64,000 bases of DNA from Paenibacillus plantiphilus (GTDB taxonomy: Bacteria > Bacillota > Bacilli > Paenibacillales > Paenibacillaceae): the NCBI RefSeq assembly GCF_927798095.1, contig NZ_CAKMMF010000018.1, forward strand, positions 1 through 64,000, given 5' to 3'. Positions 43,517 through 52,350 of the stretch are shown here, one piece after another. Numbering within the stretch: position 1 is the first letter of the stretch; the number at the start of each line of letters is the position of its first letter. The translations under genes were made by a program, and so were the position numbers. Under the pieces are notes generated by a model. It worked only from the letters and a program-made list of their open reading frames with translations, did no database searches and was not told the origin of the DNA.

Positions 43517-44698
43517 CTATATCAACTGTTCCACACCGTTGCCGATCTTGCAAGTATAAAATTCAGCATTTAGACCTGTCAGCTCCGTATATTTGCGTCC
43601 TACCTCTAATTTGAACCATTCAATATGATCCTCATGCACAAGCGATACCGTACAGCCGCCGAACCCCGCCCCGGTCATTCGCGAACCGAGCACACCCGGC
43701 ACACTTCGAGCCGCATTGACCATAGCATCCAGCTCGGCGCCTGTTACCTCGTATAAATCGCGCAAAGAATCATGTGATTCATTCATCAGCTTGCCGAATG
43801 CCTCCAGATCATTGACCCGCAGCACCTCAATAGACCGATGGACCCTGTCAATCTCTTCAATGACATGCTTAGCACGACTGCGAATGATTTCGTCGCTTAT
43901 GAGGTGCTGGTTCGCATTGTACTCCGCCAGCGTAAGCTGGCCCAGCAGCGTCAAGTCTGGAAAGGCAGCACGAAGCTCCCTAACCGCCTGCTCGCACTGG
44001 CTTCGCCGCTCGTTGTATTTGGAATCGAGAAGACCGCGGCGTTTGTTCGTGTTGCCAATGACTAGCTGGTAGCTGCCGGTGTTGAACGGGATCAAATCAT
44101 ATTCCAGCGTGTCGCACATGAGCAGTATCGCATGGTCCTTCCTGCCGTTCGCTACCGCGAATTGGTCCATGATGCCGCATTGCACCCCGTTGAATTCGTT
44201 CTCCGACCTCTGGCAAAGCTTCGCAATGTCGATGGTGTCCATCTCGAAGCAGCCGCTCAGGGCATGCAGCGCAAAGGCGGTCACAACTTCAATAGAAGCC
44301 GAGGAGGAAAGTCCTGAGCCATTCGGTATTTCGCCATGAAACAGCAGGTCAAAGCCGCTCTCGAAGCGGCAGCCGCTCTTCTGCAGCTCCTTGACGATTC
44401 CTTTGGGATAATTCATCCACTCGTCTGCTTCATCATACGTGATGGCATCCATTGAAATCTGTTTATGAAGGGCAAAGTTCGTCGAAGCCATTCCAAGCTG
44501 GTTATCTTCCCGCTTGCGAATGAGCAGTGTTGTTCCGAATGTTAGCGCGGCTGGCAAAACATACCCGCCATTATAGTCCGTATGCTCACCGATCAAATTC
44601 ACTCTGCCCGGCGCATGAAAAACGCGGATCTGTTCTGCTGACAAGGACTTGCCGTATAGCTCCTCGAAACGCCGTATTAGCTCTTGGATGTTAGCCAT
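43517..44698 (-). CDS. galK: Galactokinase
   Basis: This 393-residue GHMP kinase phosphorylates galactose at C1. Signatures are GRVNLIGEHTDYNGGYVLP near the N-terminus, the ATP loop PNGSGLSSSASIE, and RMTGAGFGGCTVSL near the C-terminus. It is the first gene of galK-galE-galT. The ribosome site is weak. The shared 189-bp region with a divergent AraC gene suggests control by that regulator. Confidence 0.97.
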   Translation of the reverse strand: MANIQELIRRFEELYGKSLSAEQIRVFHAPGRVNLIGEHTDYNGGYVLPAALTFGTTLLIRKREDNQLGMASTNFALHKQISMDAITYDEADEWMNYPKGIVKELQKSGCRFESGFDLLFHGEIPNGSGLSSSASIEVVTAFALHALSGCFEMDTIDIAKLCQRSENEFNGVQCGIMDQFAVANGRKDHAILLMCDTLEYDLIPFNTGSYQLVIGNTNKRRGLLDSKYNERRSQCEQAVRELRAAFPDLTLLGQLTLAEYNANQHLISDEIIRSRAKHVIEEIDRVHRSIEVLRVNDLEAFGKLMNESHDSLRDLYEVTGAELDAMVNAARSVPGVLGSRMTGAGFGGCTVSLVHEDHIEWFKLEVGRKYTELTGLNAEFYTCKIGNGVEQLI

Positions 44699-44887
44699 GA
44701 CAGTTCTCGCTTTCTCTAAAGGATCGTTTTCATTATCTAGCCATAGTATAGCGGATATTCAAGGGCAGCGAAATGGTGCGATGTGTGCCGCACATGGACT
44801 AATATGACTTTTTGTCGAATAGACAGCAGTCAATGTGATATGATATCTGCAACCTGAAAGCTGGATTATGCAAGGGGGGTTCTCATA

Positions 44888-45769
44888 ATGGGCAAACAGG
44901 CAGGCTATACCGTCGTATCCAATCCCGTACCTGCATTGCATGGTGATTTATATGTATTATTCACTGGTGAGAGTCAAACGAAACCAAACCATCGGATTGG
45001 CCCCAAAGTATATGGTTTCTATCTGCTGCACCATGTCCTTGCAGGCTCGGGTACTTTCACCTGTGCGGATCAAACCTACACGCTGCATGCCGGGCAATCC
45101 TTTCTCATCCAGCCAGATCAGCTTATCAGCTATGAATCTCACGTTGAAGCTCCATGGCACTATCGTTGGATCGCTTTCGAAGGCAGGCAAGCCGAGGAGC
45201 TGATTGCTTCAGCAGGCTTGTCGACCGAGCAGCCGATTATCGATACTGGCGCCAATCGGCGTATCGGCGCCCTATTCCGCAGCATGGAGCGAACATTCAG
45301 ACAAGGCGGCTCCGCAGCTGCTGTCCAGCTGCGCTCAGCCGGTTATTTGCAGCTGCTGTTCGCGGAGTTCAGCTCGCTGCCGGCCGACAATAGCGACCCT
45401 TCCATTGTGGCCCCGGATAATGGCGAGGCGCTTTTTCAACAGGTGATTCGGTACTTGTCATCACAGTATGCCGAGCCGGTATCTATCGAGAGAATGGCAA
45501 GCACGCTCGGCTACAACCGCGCATATCTTTCCAGATTGTTCAAGCAGCGGACAGGTATTACCCCTGTAGCCTTCCTGCTTCAGCTCCGTCTTGACAAAGC
45601 ACGGCTGCTGCTGCGGGAAAGAACCGAGCTGACGATTGAACAGATCGCTTCCTCTGTCGGCTTTCAAGACCCGCTCTATTTCTCCAAGCAGTTTCGCCGA
45701 TTCTACGACTACTCTCCAAGCGGTTATCGGGAAGCCATGCAGCGGCTGCAATTTATGGATAAGCAATAG
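44888..45769 (+). CDS. AraC family regulator, probable gal operon activator
   Basis: This 293-residue regulator has an N-terminal cupin (YGFYLLHHVLAGSGTFTCADQTY, GQSFLIQPDQLISY) typical of the sugar-responsive AraC/MsmR group. A C-terminal HTH pair follows (SIERMASTLGYNRAYLSRLFKQRTG; IASSVGFQDPLYFSKQFRR). It starts behind GGGGGG. Divergence from galK makes galactose or an oligosaccharide the likely inducer; this is inferred from position. Confidence 0.9.
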   Translation: MGKQAGYTVVSNPVPALHGDLYVLFTGESQTKPNHRIGPKVYGFYLLHHVLAGSGTFTCADQTYTLHAGQSFLIQPDQLISYESHVEAPWHYRWIAFEGRQAEELIASAGLSTEQPIIDTGANRRIGALFRSMERTFRQGGSAAAVQLRSAGYLQLLFAEFSSLPADNSDPSIVAPDNGEALFQQVIRYLSSQYAEPVSIERMASTLGYNRAYLSRLFKQRTGITPVAFLLQLRLDKARLLLRERTELTIEQIASSVGFQDPLYFSKQFRRFYDYSPSGYREAMQRLQFMDKQ

Positions 45770-45787
45770 AAGCGAAGTACTGCTGTT

Positions 45788-46870
45788 CTATTCGACGAGC
45801 TCCTCCACCTTCTCGGCCAAAAATAGCCGATATAGCCGGACTGTAATGATTTTGAGCACCATATAGATCGGGATCGCGAGAATAACACCAACTATTCCCC
45901 ATAGCTCGCCCGCAATAAGCAACAGAACGATCGTTGTGAGCGGGTGGATGTCCAGACGTTTGCCATAAATATGAGGGGACAGCAAATTGCCTTCGATCTG
46001 CTGCGTTACAATTGTGACGATAATAACCCAGAGCACCATGGACGGCGAATCGATAAAAGCGACGAGAATACACGGTATTGCGCCAAGGATCGACCCGATA
46101 TAAGGGATGATGTTCAATACGGTTGCAATGACCGTAACCAGAAGCGCGTATGGCAGATCAATGAGTATGAAACCTACATACATCATAACGCCCAGCAGAA
46201 ATGTGATAATGACCCTCCCTATAATGAATCCGCTTAGCGCAGCATCAATCTCTTCCAGCACCTCTTGTCCATCCTTGTTGTACCGCTTCGGTATAAGATG
46301 CAGCGCTGATTTCGGGATGGTCTCGCCTTCCTTGAGCATGTAGTACAAAATAATCGGCGCTGTCGCGACGACGATGAAGAAGCTCGTGATGGCCGCAATG
46401 ACATTGGACACGTAATCAGAAGCCGTCGTAATCGCCTGATCCAGATATTCTGACAGCTTGGTCGAGATATCCGCCTGCTCCAAGCTGAACATTGCGACAA
46501 GGCGATTGTGCTGAAGTTTCTCTACCTGCCCTTTGAAGCTCTCTATGAAGGCCGGGGCTTCTTTGACGAATGTATCCAGTTGTTTCATTAGAGTCGGCCA
46601 AACGACGATAGCAAAAATGGCAACAACAGCGGCCATCGCCAAATAGATCAGCAGAATTGCCGCTGTTCGGTTCACTTTGCGAAGAATAAGATATTGGACA
46701 ATTGGCCGCATCAAATAATAGAAGAAGCCAGCCAGCATGAATGGAACAATCAGGAGATGAAACATCGCCATGATCGGCTGGAACAGGAAGCTGACTTTAG
46801 CCAGTAAATAAATAATAAGCAGCATGGCTACTATCGTTATTGATACACGGAACAAACGGCTTTGCGGCAT
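45788..46870 (-). CDS. AI-2E family transporter (permease)
   Basis: This 360-residue membrane protein has paired helices at each end and the conserved C-terminal AI-2E blocks: NIIPYIGSILGAIPCILVAF, QQIEGNLLSPHIYGKRLDIHPL, and a final ELWGIVGVILAIPIYMVLKII. Members have been linked to sodium/proton exchange or signal export, so the name does not prove AI-2 transport. GAGGAGGGGGAG precedes the ATG. It is convergent with the AraC gene 18 bp away. Confidence 0.9.
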   Translation of the reverse strand: MPQSRLFRVSITIVAMLLIIYLLAKVSFLFQPIMAMFHLLIVPFMLAGFFYYLMRPIVQYLILRKVNRTAAILLIYLAMAAVVAIFAIVVWPTLMKQLDTFVKEAPAFIESFKGQVEKLQHNRLVAMFSLEQADISTKLSEYLDQAITTASDYVSNVIAAITSFFIVVATAPIILYYMLKEGETIPKSALHLIPKRYNKDGQEVLEEIDAALSGFIIGRVIITFLLGVMMYVGFILIDLPYALLVTVIATVLNIIPYIGSILGAIPCILVAFIDSPSMVLWVIIVTIVTQQIEGNLLSPHIYGKRLDIHPLTTIVLLLIAGELWGIVGVILAIPIYMVLKIITVRLYRLFLAEKVEELVE

Positions 46871-46896
46871 TAGCTCCCCCTCCTCTTCTATAGAAA

Positions 46897-46926
46897 AGTA
46901 GACCGTTCGCGGATGAACGGTCTACT
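46897..46926 (-). terminator. Terminator
   Basis: AGTAGACCGTTC / GAACGGTCTACT arms with TTTTC after them on the minus strand. It separates the YflT gene from the AI-2E gene. Confidence 0.8.
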
Positions 46927-47041
46927 TGCTGCTTAACTCAATGGACGAACGATTGGAACAGGAGCGGCTGCGGTGGCAGAATAGCTGCATGACAGCCGGT
47001 CGGTTGACCACTAATCATTGATTAAATAATCGGCGAATTGA

Positions 47042-47440
47042 TTAAATAATCGGCGGGTAGTATATGATGTTTGGATCGTAGTTATCGTCCTCGTAAGGCT
47101 TCCCGCCCCAAGCGATGACCACGATTCGATCACGGTCCATCTCTGATTCCAGCCGCTCGGCTTCTACCTCGCTTATGCCGACCGACCTCATCTTGGCACG
47201 CAGCTCCGCACCGCGAGAGCGGAATATGTTCGCGATAGCTGTGCCGAGTCCCTCCTCATTCATGCCGATCTCCTCGGCATGGGTCTGCTCGGCAATTCGC
47301 TCTGTTCGATCTTTTTCGTGTGCCAGTACGAACAGTTGGTCTCTACTGTAGCCTTGCAGTATATAGCGATCCAGTTGCTCTCTTGCCTCTTGAATGGTGC
47401 TCACTGCATGTACACTTGTCACTTTAGTTGTAATAGCCAT
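47042..47440 (-). CDS. General stress protein, YflT-like (GSP17M domain)
   Basis: This 132-residue protein has the YflT domain: VSTIQEAREQLDRYILQGYSRDQLFVLAHEKDRTERI, then GISEVEAERLESEMDRDRIVVIAWGG. Homologues in B. subtilis belong to the general stress regulon; the molecular role is unknown. GAGGAGG precedes the ATG. It is encoded near DUF1328 and YtxH genes, other envelope or stress-type small proteins. Confidence 0.88.
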   Translation of the reverse strand: MAITTKVTSVHAVSTIQEAREQLDRYILQGYSRDQLFVLAHEKDRTERIAEQTHAEEIGMNEEGLGTAIANIFRSRGAELRAKMRSVGISEVEAERLESEMDRDRIVVIAWGGKPYEDDNYDPNIIYYPPII

Positions 47441-47539
47441 ATTTTATTCCTCCTCATCATAGGTGCAGGTTGATCCCGCCTTATCCAGTTTCCATACTGC
47501 TTGTCAATAGCTTGTACGTTCTGCGATGGTTTGCAAGCT

Positions 47540-47645
47540 TTGCGATAGCTTGGGAGCTACCGATAGCTTGGGAGCTTCGCGTTAACTAGGGAGATACCCA
47601 TAGCTTGGGAGCTTCGCGTTAGCTTGGGAGCTTCGCGTTAGAGCT
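47540..47645. repeat. TAGCTTGGGAGCTTCGCGT tandem repeat
   Basis: About five imperfect units of about 20 bp lie between the YflT promoter and the DUF1328 gene. They are non-coding. Confidence 0.75.
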
Positions 47646-47676
47646 TATATTCTGTCTTTTAGTCTTATGTGCGGGG

Positions 47677-47838
47677 TCAGACTCGTCTTCTGCCGAAAAT
47701 AAGGGAGACAACGAATAAGATCAAGAATACGAAGAACAAGATTTTTGCGATGCCCGCCGCTGCTGAAGCAAGTGTGAAAAATCCCAGCACACCGGCTACA
47801 ATTGCAACAATGAAAAATAGTAGCGCCCATCCTAACAT
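47677..47838 (-). CDS. DUF1328 family small membrane protein (YtjA-like)
   Basis: This 53-residue protein starts at ATG 47838 behind AAGGAAGGGTG. It has two hydrophobic helices, [17 protein letters not shown] and [19 protein letters not shown], joined by TLASAAAGI, and ends RRRV. This is the DUF1328/YtjA pattern found widely in bacteria and often stress-induced; the function is unknown. A GTTTCA-N15-GTGTAT promoter-like sequence lies upstream. Confidence 0.88.
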   Translation of the reverse strand: MLGWALLFFIVAIVAGVLGFFTLASAAAGIAKILFFVFLILFVVSLIFGRRRV

Positions 47839-47889
47839 AGACTTTCACCCTTCCTTTGTGGAATCGTCTTACAACGTTCTATGTTGCAT

Positions 47890-47916
47890 ATACACCATTG
47901 TCCGCAACGGTGAAAC
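47890..47916 (-). promoter_or_regulatory. SigB-like promoter for the DUF1328 gene
   Basis: On the minus strand GTTTCA (47911-47916), 15 bp, then GTGTAT (47890-47895). It resembles the general-stress pattern GTTTAA-N12-15-GGGTAT and the site upstream of the YtxH gene. The sigma factor itself is not in the window. Confidence 0.5.
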
Positions 47917-48019
47917 GCTGGCCGAAAAAGTAAGAGAGCGAAAATTGCAATGCCAGTGCTTTTCGAAAACAAGCAATTTATTGGGCAGAAGGGCCGGATT
48001 TGGGCGGGGTATGGAGCCA

Positions 48020-48245
48020 GGCTATGACGGGATATAAAGCTACGCTGATATAGAGATGGATTATGACGGGATATGAGGCTAGAATGCTGCGGGATTTGGA
48101 GTTTGTCTATGACGGAATATGAAGCTACGCTGAGCGGGGATCGAGCTGGATTATGACGAGATATGAGGCTAGAATGCTACGGGATTTGGAGTTTGGCTAT
48201 ATGACGGAATATAGAGCTACGCTGAACGGGGATATGGATTTTAGG
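48020..48245. repeat. 90-bp tandem repeat
   Basis: TTATGACGGGATATGAGGCTA recurs at 48061 and 48151 (90 bp apart), with related half units before and after. Internally it alternates GATATGAGGCTA and GATTTGGAGTTT blocks. It is non-coding. Confidence 0.8.
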
Positions 48246-48321
48246 TAACTGCGGGATTTCAGGCTGTTGAGAAACCAAAATGAGTTGCAACCCCCAACTA
48301 TGCGTGCTATCAATCGCACAT

Positions 48322-48500
48322 ACCTGCAAAAATACATCTCCTGCATCAAATAGTGCCGCTAACAGACAGAGTAACTGCAAAAATACATCAGATATGACCC
48401 AGAAGCCCATATAAATGGTGCTTTCTTCGATTTTGCTGCACTTTTGCAGGCGATTGCTTAAAACGGTCCATTCTGCCCATTATTAACTGTATTTTCGCAG
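48322..48500. repeat. TGCAAAAATACA interspersed element, copy 3
   Basis: This 179-bp copy has two direct boxes (CCTGCAAAAATACATCT, ACTGCAAAAATACATCA) and inverted boxes GCTGCACTTTTGCAG and ACTGTATTTTCGCAG. CTTAAAACGGTCCATT lies between the last two boxes, as in copy 2 (CTTGAAATGGACCCTT). Confidence 0.8.
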
Positions 48501-48574
48501 TAACGGAGATTGCATGCAATGGGTGGAGTTCCAAGTTGCCAACTGTAAAATGGATTTTTCATTGTTACTGAACA

Positions 48575-48619
48575 CCGCGCGTTACTATTCCCTGCTGTAC
48601 GCGGAATAGCAACGCGCGG
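48575..48619. terminator. Strong hairpin downstream of the asparaginase gene
   Basis: CCGCGCGTT-A-CTATTCC / GGAATAG-C-AACGCGCGG arms. No clear T-run follows on the minus strand, so its terminator role is uncertain. Confidence 0.5.
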
Positions 48620-48641
48620 CTCTCTGCTGCCGCGAGCCGCT

Positions 48642-49685
48642 CTATAATAGTCGCAGCCGCAGACATGGTACGCGGCTGCCGACGGTTTCGCCGACGTCGT
48701 TGACGATCGTCGGCGGGAACTGGCTGCGGATGCGATCGGCGAGGTCGCCGCCAACGCGGAGCTGCTCCAACACGGCGCAGGCAGCTTGCGGCCAAGCCGA
48801 TTCTCCGCCGTCGTCCAGCTTGATGGCGACGGCTAATTGCTCTTGACGCAGGGCGAAGACGAAGATGCCCTGCGCGCCGCTCTTTGCGACGACATTGCTG
48901 TCGCCAAGCATGGCTGTTGCCAGCCGCCCGGAGCCCTCGACGAGGGCCGGGTGGCGGTTCATTGCCGCGGCGATACGCGCAGCCGCGGCTCTCAGCGCCG
49001 CGTCCGCCCAAGCCTCCGGCTGGACGGAAAGGCGCGCATAGGCTAGCGCGAGCCGCCATAGCGGCAGCGCAGCAACAGGCAGGCCGCAGCCGTCGACAGC
49101 GAGCCTAAGCTCCTCCGGCGGCAAGCCTGCAAACAAGCTCAGGCTGTGCAGCACCTTTTGCTGCAGCGGGTGATCTGGCTCGGTGTAGGAAGCTGGCGAC
49201 CAGCCCTGATGCTTGCTCACGGCAAGCATCGCAATATGCTTGCCCGCACAAACATGATACAGCTTGCGTCGCTCGCCTCCGCTGCGAAGGAAAGTCTCTC
49301 GCTCCACTAATCCGCTAGGAAGCGTTCGATGGAATGACAACTCGTCTTCCATTACGCCCGTCTGGGCCAGCATTCTTTCTAGAACCTTAATATGCGCTGT
49401 CCCGCCCTGATGAGAGGCGCACATGAGTGCCAACGCCTCATCATCCAGACCGAGCGCATCCACAGCACCGGACATTAAAGCAACCATCGCCTGAATAGGC
49501 TTGGCTGCAGATCGCATATAAGTCCACACATTGGCATCCCCGGCCTCTGCGGCAAGCTCTCCATCTGCCCGCACGACAGCGACATGGCCCCGATGAACAT
49601 TTTCCACCAAGTCCCCCCTAGTCGTATAGACCAAAGCTGCACCAGATACACTCTCAACGGAAGCCCACAGGCGGTTATTCCGCAT
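48642..49685 (-). CDS. Asparaginase II family protein
   Basis: The 347-residue core belongs to the asparaginase II family (Rhizobium AnsA type): ALVYTTRGDLVENVHRGHVAVV, YMRSAAKPIQAM with the catalytic Ser-Lys region, CASHQGGTAHI, CAGKHIAML and VDGCGLPVAALPL. It hydrolyses asparagine to aspartate and ammonia. The frame stays open upstream to 49952, but those 89 residues are made of intergenic repeat units. I therefore place the start at ATG 49685, although its ribosome site is poor. The C-terminus is very GC-rich. Confidence 0.82.
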   Translation of the reverse strand: MRNNRLWASVESVSGAALVYTTRGDLVENVHRGHVAVVRADGELAAEAGDANVWTYMRSAAKPIQAMVALMSGAVDALGLDDEALALMCASHQGGTAHIKVLERMLAQTGVMEDELSFHRTLPSGLVERETFLRSGGERRKLYHVCAGKHIAMLAVSKHQGWSPASYTEPDHPLQQKVLHSLSLFAGLPPEELRLAVDGCGLPVAALPLWRLALAYARLSVQPEAWADAALRAAAARIAAAMNRHPALVEGSGRLATAMLGDSNVVAKSGAQGIFVFALRQEQLAVAIKLDDGGESAWPQAACAVLEQLRVGGDLADRIRSQFPPTIVNDVGETVGSRVPCLRLRLL

Positions 49686-49849
49686 CTCCACCTGATCCCC
49701 CTGTCCTCCGTTCAAAGCCTCTATCCCGTCCATCTGCCCATCAACCGACATCGACATCTTGCCCCCCTGCTCTCCAGCCGAAGCCTCCACCATATCCAAC
49801 TGCTCTCTATTCAAAGCCTCCATCCTATCCCTCTGCCCGTCATCCAACA

Positions 49850-50090
49850 TCTCAGCAACCCCTATCTTTCTTCCGATCTCTACAGCCACATCCCGCAGTC
49901 CGTCATCCAACATCTCCATCACGTCCCTACCATCCGTCCGACATCTCAGCAACCCCTGTCCTTCTTCCGATCTCTACAGCCACATCCCGCAGTCCGTCAT
50001 CCGACATCTCCATCACGTCTCTACCTCCCGTCCGACATCGCCATCACGTCCCTGCCCTCCCGTCCGATCTCTCCACCACATCCCGATTCT
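49850..50090. repeat. ~94-bp tandem repeat upstream of asparaginase
   Basis: The block CAGCAACCCCT...TTCTTCCGATCTCTACAG with CCCGCAGTCCGTCATCC occurs twice, about 94 bp apart, then decays into short CGTCC(G)ACATC units. The left end lies inside the upstream extension of the asparaginase frame. Confidence 0.8.
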
Positions 50091-50241
50091 CCTTCCCACA
50101 CCTTCACAGCTCGCAATCCCTTCTCTTTCGACATTGCCCTGTCTCTCCTTCCTGCCGCAAATGGCTGGTATAGCGTGAACTTTTCACCTTTCGACTACGT
50201 TTCCTCCATTGCATTCAACCTATTCGTTCCTGGAGCGGTTC

Positions 50242-50268
50242 GTTTCAATTGTCGTAGGACGGGGGTAT
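50242..50268 (+). promoter_or_regulatory. SigB-like promoter for the YtxH gene
   Basis: GTTTCA (50242-50247), 15 bp, GGGTAT (50263-50268), about 90 bp before the YtxH start. It is a good fit to the Bacillus general-stress promoter. YtxH of B. subtilis is under SigB, which supports the reading. Confidence 0.6.
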
Positions 50269-50356
50269 AAAAGAAACATGAAGGCAAAACATCAAGGCGG
50301 AAGCACTGCTTCTAAGCCAATTCTCTCACCATTCAAAATATAAGGAGTTGACGATC

Positions 50357-50734
50357 ATGGAAAACGTGAATAATCGACAAGCAGGTGGCAGTAAATTGTT
50401 GAAAGGCCTCATTATTGGCAGCGCGGTGGGCGCAACAGCTGCACTGCTGATGACGCCTAAATCAGGCAAGGATATGCGGGAAACGATTCGCCGCAAATCC
50501 TCCGAGCTGTCCACAGCAGCCCGTGACCGTGCCGGCACACTAGCGTCCCAGGCAAAAGACAAAGCCAGTGATGTCAGCACCCGAGTAAATGAAATCGGTA
50601 GAGCAGCGGCCACTAAAGTAGCATCAGCTGCTGAGCAAACAGCTACTGTCTTCCAGAATATGAAGCGCAATGAAGAAGGAGTGAGTCCCAATGGATCATC
50701 GAACGGAGCGGCAATTGAAAGGTCTCAACCCTAA
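50357..50734 (+). CDS. YtxH domain protein
   Basis: This 125-residue protein has one glycine-rich membrane helix, LLKGLIIGSAVGATAALLMTPKSG, then the RETIRRKS motif and a long Ala/Thr/Lys amphipathic region. These are the YtxH/gas-vesicle-like domain features. Such proteins are general stress proteins of unknown mechanism. AAGGAG precedes the ATG at 50357. The next small gene overlaps its end by 44 bp. Confidence 0.88.
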   Translation: MENVNNRQAGGSKLLKGLIIGSAVGATAALLMTPKSGKDMRETIRRKSSELSTAARDRAGTLASQAKDKASDVSTRVNEIGRAAATKVASAAEQTATVFQNMKRNEEGVSPNGSSNGAAIERSQP

Positions 50735-50912
50735 CTCTCAGCCAGCCTCAGGCCAAGCGGGACGCAAAACAGAACCGATTGAGCAAGCTAGGAACGGCTC
50801 CATGGTTCAAGATGAGCAGGATATGAAGCGGCTTGGCAATGATATGAAAGGGATGAAGACCAACTCCCAGCTTCAAGAGGATGGATGGATTCCTGATCCC
50901 ATACAAGAATAA
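50691..50912 (+). CDS. Small hydrophilic hypothetical protein
   Basis: This 73-residue polar protein is rich in Q, N, D and M (QDEQDMKRLGNDMKGMKTNSQ) and ends GWIPDPIQE. I do not recognise it. GAAGGAG stands upstream within the ytxH-like gene, with which it overlaps, and a terminator follows 13 bp after its stop. These facts support a two-gene stress operon. Confidence 0.65.
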   Translation: MDHRTERQLKGLNPNSQPASGQAGRKTEPIEQARNGSMVQDEQDMKRLGNDMKGMKTNSQLQEDGWIPDPIQE

Positions 50913-50924
50913 CGCTGGATCATG

Positions 50925-50944
50925 CAGAGGGGGAAACCCCTCTG
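50925..50944 (+). terminator. Terminator
   Basis: CAGAGGGG-GAAA-CCCCTCTG is followed by TTTTT. Confidence 0.92.
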
Positions 50945-51052
50945 TTTTTCTACCCATTGTAAAGAACTGAAGACCCGTGCAGCAGCAAATATGCATGATA
51001 CGCTTAATATATTGGCGCAATTGGGCACGATATGATGGGGAGGTTTAATCCA

Positions 51053-52285
51053 ATGAAGGATCTACATAATGGAAATCTGTATTGGCCCACAACGCTGAGC
51101 AATAATTGCTCCTATCCACCGCTTCAATTGAACGCGCGCTATCGTGTCGCTATTGTCGGAGGGGGAATTTCCGGTTTGCTATGCGGATATGTATTAGCCA
51201 AAAGCGGGATCAACACTGTCATTTTGGAGCGCGGCGAGGTTGCCGGAGGCAGTACCTCCGCCAACACGGGGCTGCTTCAATTCTGCAATGATATTATGCT
51301 CACCGATCTCATTGAAGAAATTGGCGAGGCCGATGCTGTTCAATTCTATAAAGCCTGCCAGAAAGCAGTGGAGCAGTTTGGCGAAATTGTCGATGAGCTC
51401 AACATCGGTGATGGGTTTGCGAGAAGAAGCAGCCTCTATTATGCAAGCACCGAGGAAGAAGTTCCCAAGCTGAAACGTGAATATGAAACGCTGCTTGCAA
51501 ATGGTTTTCCAGTGGAGTATTGGGAGCCGGATACAATTGAACGGCATTTTCCATTCCGCAAGCCCGGAGCTATTGTCACACACGGAGATGCTGAGATTAA
51601 CCCGCTACTGTTCGTTCATGCTCTTGCAGAGGCTTCTACCAGCCTTGGCCTTGTTATATATGAGCATACAGATATAACTACTCATGATACACAAGATTTC
51701 GGCTTGCACCGGTTAACGGCCGCCACAGGCGCAGTCATTGAAGCAGACCATGTGATCTATGCTATCGGCTATGAGCCGGAAGAGCTGCGCGGCCAGTTGA
51801 TTAAAGCGGATATTAACCGCACTTATGCCATCGTAACCGAGCCGCAAAGAGATATCGCCCCCTGGCATGAGCAATATCTCATCTGGGAATCCGCACGCCC
51901 CTACATCTACATGCGAACAACCGGCGATGGGCGCGTTATCGTTGGCGGTTTGGATGAGAATAATTCTGAGCCCCTCCATAATGATCAGCAGCGGCATGCA
52001 AGAACAGATAAGCTGCTTCAGCAGCTGCAGAACCTGTTCCCAGCCTTCACTGCTCCAATCGCATATGATTGGACAGCTTCATTCGGGGAGTCGCGGGACA
52101 ACCTCCCCTTCATCGGCAAAGATCCAGCATGGCCCGGTGTTTACTATTGTCTGGGGTACGGAGGCAATGGCTCTGTTTACAGCATGATCGCCTCTTGCCT
52201 GCTTCGCGACCTTATACGAGGGGACGACCATCAGCTCGCCCATATTGTAAAGCTTGACCGCACCACCCAGCTCAATCGAGTATAA
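51053..52285 (+). CDS. FAD-dependent oxidoreductase, DadA/glycine oxidase-like
   Basis: This 410-residue flavoprotein has the FAD Rossmann motif VAIVGGGISGLLCGYVLAKSG near residues 31-51 and the ERGEVAGGSTSANTGLLQF segment of DAO-type enzymes. A C-terminal FAD loop FIGKDPAWPGVYYCLGYGGNGSVYS completes the fold. It probably oxidises a secondary or D-amine; the substrate is unknown. ATG 51053 has GGGGAGG nine bases upstream. A Rieske domain, sometimes fused in this family, is absent. Confidence 0.88.
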   Translation: MKDLHNGNLYWPTTLSNNCSYPPLQLNARYRVAIVGGGISGLLCGYVLAKSGINTVILERGEVAGGSTSANTGLLQFCNDIMLTDLIEEIGEADAVQFYKACQKAVEQFGEIVDELNIGDGFARRSSLYYASTEEEVPKLKREYETLLANGFPVEYWEPDTIERHFPFRKPGAIVTHGDAEINPLLFVHALAEASTSLGLVIYEHTDITTHDTQDFGLHRLTAATGAVIEADHVIYAIGYEPEELRGQLIKADINRTYAIVTEPQRDIAPWHEQYLIWESARPYIYMRTTGDGRVIVGGLDENNSEPLHNDQQRHARTDKLLQQLQNLFPAFTAPIAYDWTASFGESRDNLPFIGKDPAWPGVYYCLGYGGNGSVYSMIASCLLRDLIRGDDHQLAHIVKLDRTTQLNRV

Positions 52286-52312
52286 GATCAGTCCCCTTCT
52301 TCCCAGTAAAAA

Positions 52313-52350
52313 AAAGCCTTCGCCTCGCGCTTTGCGATGACGAGGGCTTT
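52313..52350 (-). terminator. Convergent terminator (oxidoreductase / cls)
   Basis: AAAGCC...GGCTTT hairpin with internal CTCG/CGAG pairing. Eight T follow on the minus strand, and a weaker T-rich tail on the plus strand. Confidence 0.75.

Noticed and set aside
44699-44887. Possible catabolite-response element or defined promoter between galK and the AraC gene.
   Set aside because: A TATGAT and a TTGTCG are present but spaced 21 bp apart, and no cre-like palindrome stood out.
48565-49059. Minus-strand Arg/Ala-rich 164-residue frame.
   Set aside because: It is a GC-rich shadow of the asparaginase gene in another frame.
49584-50270. Plus-strand Ser/Pro/His-rich 228-residue frame.
   Set aside because: It is antisense to asparaginase and its upstream repeat; composition follows the repeat and no start signal is seen.
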